From positions 30,318,001 through 30,382,000 of the forward strand of contig JBANAY010000003.1 in NCBI GenBank assembly GCA_037952775.1: DNA of 64,000 nucleotides, given 5' to 3'. This DNA comes from Clonostachys chloroleuca (taxonomy: Eukaryota; Ascomycota; Sordariomycetes; Hypocreales; Bionectriaceae). Under the pieces are notes generated by a model, which was not told the DNA's origin, searched no databases, and saw only the letters and a list, made by a program, of their open reading frames with translations. Positions 24,811 to 34,737 of the stretch are shown here, in pieces (position 1 is the stretch's first letter; each line of letters opens with the position of its first letter). Made by a program: the position numbers and the translations under genes.

Positions 24811-25509
24811 ATACTAACTTCCTCCTGTTATTCCTTTGTACTTCCTAGAATAATATCTGACTATATATAGAAATCTCTTTATAAGAAGACCGTTCAGTAT
24901 AATTCTTTGATTAATACTATCTTACTTAATCCTTTTATAATAAAGATAGAGTATAGCTACTATAAAGTATATAGCTATAAATATTTTAGATCTAAAGGTT
25001 CTTTATTGAGGTATTTCTATTGTATTAAAAATAATTAAGCCTATTGTAATACTTAGGGTCTAACTCCCAGCTAGCTGTATTAGATTACTAATTAGTATAG
25101 AAAGCTTGAATCTGAGCTCGAGGTAATAGAGGAGCAGTATCAGCTTATAGATATAAAAATTTAATATCTTTATTAATAAAAGAAATTATAGCTCGACAAA
25201 ATAATACGAGCGGTGTCTTATAGTATCAATAGTATTGAAGAGCTTGAGTATATCGAGAAGAAGGAGGCGGAAGAGGCGGCTTATAAGGCGGCTTCTTCTT
25301 CGGAGGTTACTCCTTTATCCGAGCCTGTTTTTTCAGAGATTAAGATTAATCTGGTATTTCTTTAAGAGGGTATAGAGCTTTCTCCTTTTTAGTTTATTAG
25401 GATAGGTATTTCTGGGCCTGATAATACTATTAGATAAGCTTCTAGTAGTTCTTTAGATATCTAGCAGGTTCCTAGGTATTATTATTATTAGTATATTCCT
25501 TCTATTTAA
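24811..25509 (+). pseudogene. Antisense Cys-rich/coiled-coil ORF at the 3' end of A3
   Basis: A frame of about 232 codons runs on the strand opposite to pol, between the polypurine tract and the chromodomain, partly overlapping the latter. Its first third is rich in Tyr codons (TAT/TAC) that can derive from Cys (TGT/TGC), with one retained Cys in YCIKNN near 25,017-25,034. The middle is charged (LESELEVIEEQYQLI near 25,108-25,152; EELEYIEKKEAEEAAYKAA near 25,237-25,294), as in a coiled coil, and the end is Ser/Pro-rich. All in-frame stops are TAA or TAG. I recall abundant fungal hypothetical proteins of this layout (short Cys cluster, then Lys/Glu coiled coil). A2 and A4 carry the same frame. 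Expression and function are unknown. Confidence 0.5.
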
Positions 25510-28500
25510 TAAAGTAGAATATTTATTTATTTCTAACTTCTTTCTTTAGTATTTTTTCTAACTTATATTCTTCTTTATAGATCTTAATTAGATAGTCTTA
25601 ATCTAGAGTATTTTCTAGTACTTTTTTAAATAATAAGATATAAAAAACTAGATAGATATATATTATATTCAGTAGTAAGAGTTTATAGTTAGTATCTGAT
25701 TTTTTATCCTTAATTTTAAATAGTCTAAGTTTTTTATAGTCTAATTTATTACTTAGTTATAATATTATAATATTTTTATAGAGTAGGTAGACTTTATCTC
25801 CCTCCTTTAAGATTAATCCCTTTAATCTTATTTTATTATAGTATTTCTTTATTCTTTTTTAAATAAATTCTAATTCTGCTTTTATTTCTGTATATAATAA
25901 GTATAATATTTCTTTTATAAGTATAGCAGCAGGTATATTCAGTCTATCGAGTATTTATCAGTTCTGGAATTCCAGTTTATAACTATAGTTTATATATATA
26001 GATATAAGCTAGGTAGATTCTTATACTGAACTATTATATACAATCTGTACTATAGGTAATAATTATACCTAATTATCTTATTTATAGTTAATATATACTT
26101 ATAAGTATTATTCTAATATCTGGTTTAAATATTCTGTTTATCTATTGCTCTGGGGGTAGTAAGCTATTAAAAGCTTATACTTAGTACCTATCTGTACTAT
26201 AAGTAATTACTAAAATTTAGAGGTAAAAGTTATTCCTCTATCTAAGATTATTTCTTTAGATAATCTATAGTAACTAACTATATATTATAGGAATTAATAT
26301 ATAAGGTCTTCTGTAGAACTTGCTTCCTTATATAGAATAAAATATCTATACTTTATAAGTCTATTAATAATAACTAAGATACTATTATACTATACTTCTA
26401 TTATAGGTTCTATTAATAATAGTAGCTTAATAATATAGTTAAAGGATATTAATTACTATAGTTATTCTAGTACTAAAACTGGTTTAAGTTCTCTATATAG
26501 TTTATATCTTACGGATTTAATCTATATATAAGTATTATATTCTAAAACTATAGTTTATATATCTTTTTATAGACCGGGGTAATTATAATATTATCTTATC
26601 CTATTAAATATTTTCTTAACTCCTTAATATCCTAAGAGTAAGTACTTATAGATTTCTTTAATAAGTACTATTCTTATATCTTATTATAGTATTCTTATAT
26701 CTAGTATAGTATCTATCTGGACTTTAGTATATACTATTTCTCTTAGTATAGTACCTAAAGTTTATAGTACTAAATATCCTTTGTTATTTATTGAAAACAG
26801 TTATCTATTAGTTTTCGGAATTATTTATTTATATTCAGGTTTACAGCTAAGAGCATTAGCTCTTCTGTTTTCTAATCCTTTTTAATATATAATCTTATAG
26901 TTAAACTTAGATAAGTATTTAGTATAGTATATTTATTATCTATTAAGTTATTAAGTTATAGTAAAATACTAAATATTCTTATAGTCTATATATATTTTAA
27001 CTTTATATTATATTCCTAGGCAGTAGTATTTGAATTCTTCGAATATATATATTATAGCTATAAATTCCTTATTATAGATAGAATAGTTAAGTTCTGTACT
27101 GTATAGTTTCTTTAAGTAGAATACTACAGAGTATAGTCTTCCTTTATTATCTCTTTAGCTAACTTATATACTAATTACAAAATCTAAAGTATTAGTTTTG
27201 AGTTCTACTTCCTTATTTAGATTAAATATCTATAGTATAGGTTTATAGATTATATAATTCTTAATATTATTAAATATATCTTAATATTTTGAATTCTATT
27301 AAAATTCTTTTTCTTTCTTTATTAGATTATATAGTAGTATAGTAATCTTCCTATAGTCTTTAATAAATTATTAGTAGTAATTAGTAAATCCAAGGAAGGC
27401 TTATATTTCTTTAATATTTATTAGTTCCTCCTATTTGGAAACTATAGTAATTTTACTTTTTTCTATTTATATTTTATTAGGTTGAATAGTATATCCTAGG
27501 AAGTTAATTTCCTTAATATAAAACTAACTTTTCTTAGGTTCTACTAGGAGATTTATATCTTCTAGTTTCTTTAGGACTTTATATATATATTCCTTATATA
27601 TATTCAGATTATCTAAGAATATTAGAATATTATTAAGATATATAACTATAAAGATATTAAGATACTTCTGAAGTACTTAGTTAATTATTTATTAAAATAT
27701 TATAGATATATTTATTAGTCCGAAGGGTATAATAAAGTACTTATATAAGCTAAACTTTATTCTAAATACTATTTTCTATTTATCTCCTTCTTTAATTTAT
27801 ATTAAGTTATAAGCTCCCTTCAGATCTAGTATAGTAAACTACTATTTACCCTATAACCAGTCTCTGAGTTCTATAATTAGCAGTAAGGGTATCCTGTCCT
27901 TATATATAATCTTATTTAGTTAGTAATAGTTAATAACTAAATAGAGTTTACTATTCTTTTTTAGTATAAATATTATAGGGTATCCTGTAGATAAAGTTAA
28001 TAACTATATATAGCCTTTTGCTAATATATTATTAATATATTCGCAGAGTATTTACAGCTAAGGTTCTATAAGGTTATAGAGTTTATAGAAGGCTGGTTTT
28101 CCTCTATTAATAATAGAGATTTTATAATCCTATTAGCTGTATTATAGTAATCTGGTTTCTAGAGTTTCTTTAAATAGTTTATTATATTTTCAGTATTCCT
28201 TCAGGATATAATCTAGTCTTCCCTTTTTAAGGTATATCTCTTTATCTTTTTATAGTTATTTCTTTCTTACTTATTTATACTATAGATTGAACTTAATATT
28301 ATAGTTATATTTTTATTAATTTATTATATATATCTAATTAATAAAGTCTATTTCTAGGGGTTATTCTAATTTCTATATCTAGCCTAAGATTTGTTTTATT
28401 TATTATAACTCTTAGCAGGATAGATTCTTTAGTATACTAGGTTATAGTACTATTAAGACTATAACTACTATATCTACTTATTATTATAAGTTATTTCCTT

Positions 28501-29000
28501 AGTTTTTTATAATAGTACTTTCAGTTATTAAGGAATTATTATATTCTTCTAATATCTAATAAAATTTTAATTTCTATTAATCCTGATATAGATTTATAAG
28601 AGTATCCCTCTACTCTATATAGCTAGTAAACTAGTCTATTAGTAGGTTTATATCTTATAGCTATAGTAATCCTAATATAATATTATAGGAATTTAATAGT
28701 ACTAAGTTATATATAATATTGAATTTTTTCCCTTAGATTTTAGTTATAAAGTAATTAGTCTTAGAGTTAATAATTCTGTTATTATACTTAAATAATATTC
28801 TATCCGGAGTTATAATATTATAGGACTTCTTCTTTATCCTCTATAGTAAGCAGAGTTAGTTAATTACTACTAGTAAGATATAGTTATATAATACTCTACA
28901 GTCTATCTATACTATAAGCTAATATCCCTTAATCTTAATATCTGTAATAATATTAATTGAATTTCCTCCCTTAATAGCTCCTAGGGTCTTCTGATTTAAT
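25470..29000 (-). pseudogene. Degenerate pol of A3
   Basis: Minus-strand pol with chromodomain, integrase, RNase H and RT in the order expected from right to left. The catalytic box reads YLNN near 27,630-27,650. The integrase TAAAC target region near 26,490 is uninterrupted here, which defines the solo LTR insertion in A2. It is full of TAA/TAG codons. Confidence 0.82.
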
Positions 29001-31038
29001 ATTATTTTACTATACTATAGCCCTATTATAGATAGTTTATATTATTTTTTACCTAATTAACTTATTATTCAAGCTATTCTTACTCTTCTTTATTCTTAGA
29101 TACTTATTTTAGAATATCTATAAGGGTTCTTAGTTTATCTGTAGAACCGGGGATAAATTATTTATATTTCTTTTTCTAATTACTTAGTTTGCTAATTATT
29201 ATAGGTATCCCTTTATCAGAGTAGGCTTTATCTTATTCTTTCTTATTAGTAGAGGTAATTTCTTATTCCTCTATATTACTATTTTCTTCACTATCTATTA
29301 GGGATAGTATACCTTATTTATAGTATTATTTTATTTCTTCTTCCTATTACTAATACTATTAGAGGTATATCTTAGCAGGGTTTATATTATTATTACTATA
29401 CTTAGCCAGTTCTAGTACTATTATTTTAGCTTCCAGATAGTTTCTATACTTCTAGTTACAGTATTATTCAATTCAGCTATTATACTCAGCTATTACCTAA
29501 TCTTTGAGGTCCTTGTTTTTATACTATAGTTTGATTTTAGCTTTCTTATAAATCTTATACCTTAGCTTAGTATATAATTCTGCTAGTAGTTCGCTATAAG
29601 TATATTCTTCAGGGTATTCTTCTAAGTCCTCCTTAAAGATAGTATATTATTTTATACCCTATTATTAATATATAAATTATTATATCTATTCTGCAGTATA
29701 TTTATTAGGTATCCTTCTGTTAAGGTATAGAAAGAAATTATTCTTAGCCTTCTCTATTTAATATACTTGGTATTAATTATTATAGTAGATTATCTATAAT
29801 TCCAGAGGGTAGTTATATATCTATATTATCTTTATACAGGTTAGTATCTTATATATACTATTACCGAGCTATATAGTACTAATAGTATTATTTCTAAAAA
29901 TAACTAGTTCTTCTGATATATCTGGATATTATTCCTATATCCTTTCTTAATAATATATATAGAGTTTACTGTATTCAGCTTTAATTTCTATCCTTATCTG
30001 CTAATATTATTCTTTCTTAGTAGAGTTCTGCAGAATAACTCTATTAGTATAGTAGAATATATATTTATATTTAGTAGGTAGTCTAAATCCTAGGACTTAT
30101 TCCCCTTATTCAAACTTTTCCTTAAGCTTTTAGAAGATCTACTGGATCTCTTCTTATTATTTCCTAGCTATACTGAGTTTTATATATTCCTCAGGTTCCA
30201 GTACTTCTTAGAAAATAGGTATATCTCTTAGAGGATACTTAGGAATTATAATAGTTATAGGGGTTTCTTCTTAGTCGATCTTATATATTATTCCTAAAAC
30301 TTTAGTATCAGTTTTCCTAATTACTCCTAGTTACTTCTTACTATCCTTAGCAGGTTTCTAATCTTTCTTCTTATCTTTCTTAGGTTCTGGATATTAGGGT
30401 AAAATATATCTAACCTTATTATAATTATAGTATTTATATTTCTCTACAGCTCCTAGCTCTATAGATCCTGTATATATTCCAGAGACTGCAGTATACTATT
30501 ATTATAGTTTCCCAGTATTAGCGAAATAGGTTATTTACTATTTACGAGTTTACTATTAGTACTATCAGTCATCAATTCTTATAGCTATAGTTATATACTT
30601 ATAAATACTTACTGGCCTGTCTTCCTTATAGAGTTCGTCCTGAACTTCTCTTTTAAGTTAGTTAAAGTAGTAAGATATAGTATATTCTTTATCCTATCCA
30701 GTCTTAGCTAGTAGCTAGAGGTAGTAAGTACTGAAGGTTGAATATAATCCTTTCTAAGTAAGTATATTAATCTTGTGTTCTGCCTTGTACTTCTTATCTT
30801 AAATACTGAAGGTTTATTTAAGAACTTCTATAAAGTAATTAAAACTTATTATAATATTAATAGTTTATTAGCTTCTCTGTCCGCTGAGGTATTCCCTTAT
30901 AACAGGTTTAAACCAGTCAAGTATAACTCCCTTAAGTCGTGAATAGGTATATATAACCTTCCTTTTGCTAGTATTAAGTATAATAGGAAAGTAGTTAAAG
31001 TATACTTAGAGTTAGGTTATAAATCCCTGGAGTTTGTC

Positions 31039-31410
31039 TTAGGTTCTATCGAATATCTCAGGTAGTGGTAGCTTAAGCAGTTGTCCTGGCTCTCGTCCTT
31101 GAACGGCGGTTGCGGCCTGAGCATAGATATTAGCGTTCATAGCGGCTTGCTGCACTATAAGGGCTATTGCGTTGGCCAATTCCTGATGAGTGTCCGCAAG
31201 GTATGTGTTGAGCTGATTAACTTGGTCTCGCAAGAGCTGGATTTCTTCAGTATAGTTGTTATTATCCTCGCTGCTGTTATTACTATCTTCGTCTATAGCA
31301 TTATCCTCGACGGTTGGAGCAGGTGGGTTGTTGTTGGCAGCAGGAGCATGCTGTTGCTGGGCTTGGGGTACTGCGGCAGCTATAATATCTTCTTCGTTAT
31401 TGCACAGCGA
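31039..31410 (-). pseudogene. N-terminus of A3 gag
   Basis: A minus-strand frame, open from about 31,410 to the stop at 31,039, just inside the 5' LTR. It starts Ala/Gln/Pro/Asn-rich, then has a heptad-like NQLNTYLADTHQELANAIAL block, and ends KLPLPEIFD just before the stop; fungal Gypsy gag proteins continue from here with their capsid-like domain. The stop TAA follows an Arg codon where a Gly is usual, so the truncation fits RIP. The true start is unclear: a TAA lies just upstream of the frame, and no ATG is found before the internal Met codons. The GC content here is far higher than in the rest of the element. Confidence 0.7.
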
Positions 31411-31437
31411 TTAAGACAAGGTAATCGGCTGAACAAG

Positions 31438-31448
31438 AGTTATCAATG
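31438..31448 (-). other. Self-priming primer-binding site of A3
   Basis: The first 11 internal bases (CATTGATAACT in element orientation) are complementary over 10 nt to AGTTATCAAT in the LTR (window 31,620-31,629, opposite strand). In the LTR this 10-mer lies about 45 nt downstream of a TATATATG motif, a sensible transcription start. The same relation is perfect over 11 nt in A2. Confidence 0.75.
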
Positions 31449-31812
31449 TGTGACGGTTGGATGACTTATACTGGACGGGGGTCTAGGGTAGGTCCGGGTT
31501 GAACCAATCAGAGTATTGTTCTGAGTAGCGCGATCAGGTTGTCTTAGGCTGTATAATACGAGTCACTGTCAATGTGCGAGTATTGTGGAGCTAGTAACAA
31601 TAGATACGTAGACGATGTTATTGATAACTGTCTGAAAGAGTGTTCTATCTAGTGAAACGAATGTGCATATATACTAGGGGATCATTGAGGCTTGGCAATG
31701 ATCCTGAGTCGAGGATCATGAGGATCATCGTGAGATCCGAATGATCCAGGTATGATTGGAGAGAAAAAGTGGGGTCCACACGTGACGGTGCACGCTGGTC
31801 AAATTCGTAACA
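31449..31812 (-). repeat. 5' LTR of A3 (right copy, nearly RIP-free)
   Basis: 364 bp, ending in TGTTACGA (element orientation) at 31,812 and starting TGTGACGG on the plus strand at 31,449. It keeps CpG sites such as GCGCGATC and CACGTGACGG. It contains the TATA-like motif and the putative RNA start used for self-priming. Confidence 0.93.
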
Positions 31813-32300
31813 AGGCAGAGAAGCTTTTTGTGCAGGTAATAGGGACTTTCCAGATAAAGCTTGGAGCAGACTATCCTGATATACTGATAAGTATAGCTAA
31901 TCTTGTATTAATATATAGGAAACAGGGCTGGTAGAAGGAGGCAGAGAAGCTCGATGTGCAGGTGATAGAGATGAGTAAGATAAAGCTTAGAGCAGACTAT
32001 CCCGATATACTGATAAGTATAGCTAATCTTGCATCAATATTATCGAAACAGGGCCGGTAGGAGGAGGCAGAGAAGCTCGAGGTGCAGGTGATAGAGATGA
32101 GTAAGATGAAGCTTGGAGCAGACTATCCTGATATACTAATAAGCATGAATAACTTAGCTTATACTTGGAAGTCTATCAGTAAGGAAGCGGAGGCCATCAA
32201 CTTAATACAAACGTATATTCGCCTCAGGGAAATTAAACTAGGAGTAGATTTTCTATATACACAGTCTTCAGTCTTAGCTCTAGATAGTTGGCAAAACTAA
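31813..32300 (+). pseudogene. NLR gene fragment: C-terminal TPR repeats
   Basis: The plus frame reads three tandem 42-residue kinesin-light-chain-type TPR units (126 bp each): AEKL..QVI....KLGADYPDILIS..NL, then a final unit ending ALDSWQN and TAA at 32,300. It continues the frame of the fragment before A3. In-frame TAG codons (near 31,932 and 32,060) replace the Trp of the usual GRWEEAE linker, a TGG-to-TAG change, and an Arg of that linker is also mutated in the first copy. TPR arrays like this are the C-terminal sensor of fungal STAND/NLR proteins in self/non-self recognition. An open frame starting in the LTR (31,752) runs into the first repeat, which could give a fused transcript. Confidence 0.85.
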
Positions 32301-32988
32301 CTAACGTACACGAGGTGTATATATTGATTTTGGCTGAGCAACCATTCGCAGCTACTCTAAGATATATACATCTTAGTACAGCGCCAGGTAGTATCACGGT
32401 AGTTTGATTCCAACCTCTCAAGCCAATATATAGTTTTGTTATATAGTACTTACTTCTTATTCTATATAAATAAGAAGCTGATTTTGCTCCTATGTAACTC
32501 TACGTACCCTGATTATCTTATTATTGAATCTTGGATAACCTTGATGCTATTTCCTAATGATGTAAATGTAAATTGGCTGCGATACTAGGGTGCTTAGGCT
32601 GTGATATTAGAGTGGGCTGTAATATAGGCCGGTTTCTAGGCTAAGTCCAAGAAAATGGAATAACTGCTTTAGTTCCAAGTCTCACAATATATTAATTTTG
32701 TATAAAGTGCATTTGGTAATAAATCACACTGTGTGGAGAGCCAGTTTACATTTAGCATTTGTTTATAAAGAGGAAGCTGGTTATGCTCCAAACTGTACCT
32801 TAGGCCTGAATAAAGGTGTGCTGTGTTTGATGTACCTAAGACTTGGCTTCGATTTAAAATCTTGGCACCTTGGCCCATGGTTTGGCCGCGCTGCCAAGAA
32901 TTGGGACTCAACTCAAGCCCCGCCGAGCCCAGTTTTAGGAAGTAATCAACCAACACACTAATACGTCTAACCTGTGCAATAAGCACCA
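32301..32988. other. Intergenic, no supported gene
   Basis: Moderately AT-rich sequence after the NLR stop. Short overlapping frames occur on both strands (32,669-32,986) without domain or codon signal. The block near 32,490 (ATAAGAAGCTGATTTTGCTCC) has a diverged second copy near 32,770-32,795, suggesting an old local duplication. Confidence 0.5.
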
Positions 32989-33088
32989 GCGATCAAATGC
33001 GATTAAATGCAGCTATTTGCAATCAAACACAATCAAATACAATTAAATGCGACCAACTGCGACCAAGGGCAACCAAATGCGACTAAAT
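32989..33088 (+). repeat. Ten-copy 10-bp tandem repeat
   Basis: Exactly ten consecutive decamers with consensus GCGATCAAAT (variants GCGATTAAAT, GCAATCAAAC, GCGACCAACT and others) fill 100 bp without an indel. Many differences are C/T or G/A. Confidence 0.92.
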
Positions 33089-34737
33089 ATTGGGGCAGAG
33101 CAGCGGGTACAGAGTACATTCCACTATACGCTTATGTCATCCAAATGCCGCTTCTCTAATTTCCGCCTTACATCCGCTGCGACACACCTCATATCCTGCT
33201 ATGATGATGGGGAAAGAGGGCCATACGGTAAGCTCGCGTGAACGCTTGGCAAATCGTACACGCTCCAGCGTAGCAACTAATTGTAGGCATACCCTCGTAG
33301 TATCACAGGACTATGGAAGGAAGTTGTAGTCTTGTCTATCTCTTTGAAGATATCCACGCCCTACGGTATGCCTGGCACTGCTGTATCTTGGGCACCAGTC
33401 CCATATCAAGCATATGCCTTTAAGACCGATACAAGCTAAATAGCAAGCTCTAGGTACTAGTAGAGGGAAAACCACAATACTTAGCTTTTTCAGTACCAGT
33501 ACCAGTACCAGATAATACCATATAAAAGGATACTGGGTTCGGGAAATCACCGTTTGGCTTGTACCAGTACCAGGGGCACATTTTTTGCATGGTATTGGTA
33601 TCTAGACACCACGGTCTGGCGTAGACCAGTACTTGGAACATCGCAATTTTCCAAGCACTGGTATCACTGGATATTCTTAAGTCTAGTAGACCAACCTACA
33701 CAATAGGCCAGCCTACAATAGGCCAACCTACATAATAGGCCAACCTACACCTACCAGTATCGAAAAGAACCAAGAGCCATGAGAGGTTGATACTAGTACC
33801 CAGGCACCTGGATATGGGTATAGCTCCTAGAGTCTGGCTCATGCTGGTCAAAGAAAGACAGCTAATACAAGATACTAAGGTTCATATCCCTGGCCCGCTG
33901 CGGACTGTGTCACATATCGTGTAGTATGCTCCTGTTCCATGGCTACCTGGAATTATCTATATGACCCCGACATCTGCTTATCGCTGCTATTGCATCATTC
34001 CCGGAGCTGGGCCTCTGGCCAAGTTGTAAACACAAAGCTCATATGACACTTGGATATGGGTCAACATTTCACTTGTAAACTACTGGGTTCGCAGACCCCT
34101 GCTATATCTGTATCTAGTTTTAATGCTGTCCTGGGTTTGTGTATTGCTGGCTATACATACAGTACTTGCTGTTCTATATGGAGTAACTCGAGTTCAGCAA
34201 CAAAGAAAAGTCTGCAGACATCGACATTATTTCGTCAAGATGCTGCGCCATAACCACGATAGAATCGACCATGTGAACTCGAAGCAGCAATCGGCCCTTT
34301 CAAAAAATTTTCCGTTCTCGTTGTTGACCCACTAGAGCACCAATCAGATTACGAAGAAAAGGTACCAAAAAAAGTCCTACGTGACTTTTATATTGGCTAT
34401 ACGTAGGTTCCTCACAATTTTTTTATGAATTAATTAGGCTATCCCTGGCTAAAAGACTAGGTTAGAGATATAAAAAAAAGTCTTATTATAGCTAGCTTCT
34501 ATAGAGCCTATAGCTTTATAACTAATAATATATTGCGTAGCTTCGCAAGGCCGCTTTCATACCAGGGATTCCTTGTCCCGTGCAATCTGCGGGCATGCGG
34601 CTGAGTCATCCGTGCCCCGCATCTGTAGCCTGATGTGAGCCTCGATCATTTATGCGGATCGCGACGATACCTCGCCCTACTAGAACATGACTTCCCTTGC
34701 GCTATCAATCGTTAAGTGATCTCTTTCAGACCTTGCG
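33089..34737. other. Intergenic with short repeats
   Basis: No gene is supported. It holds CAGTAC repeats (33,491-33,511 and 33,561-33,574), a four-unit tandem repeat of about 15-17 bp with core GGCCAACCTACA (33,689-33,755), and a small inverted repeat CCTACGT...ACGTAGG (about 34,377-34,407). The last 180 bp before 34,738 have a higher GC content and would be the 5' leader of the HET gene. Open frames here (33,047-33,329; 34,050-34,335) overlap one another in several phases and lack domain signals. Confidence 0.5.

Larger units (their letters stand above)
24386..31812 (-). mobile_element. Complete Gypsy chromovirus A3 inserted in an NLR gene
   Basis: A 7,427-bp element with two 364-bp LTRs and a perfect 5-bp duplication AGGCA (24,381-24,385 and 31,813-31,817). 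It lies on the minus strand: 5' LTR 31,449-31,812, self-priming site 31,438-31,448, gag 29,200-31,410, RT about 27,300-28,500, RNase H about 27,000-27,250, integrase about 25,950-26,650, chromodomain about 25,470-25,560, polypurine tract 24,750-24,766, 3' LTR 24,386-24,749. The pol part is heavily RIP-altered, but the rightmost 0.8 kb (5' LTR and gag N-terminus) keeps normal GC content and CpG. An antisense frame occupies 24,811-25,509. Confidence 0.95.

Noticed and set aside
32989..33088. CRISPR-like array
   Set aside because: Units are contiguous decamers without spacers, in a eukaryotic context.
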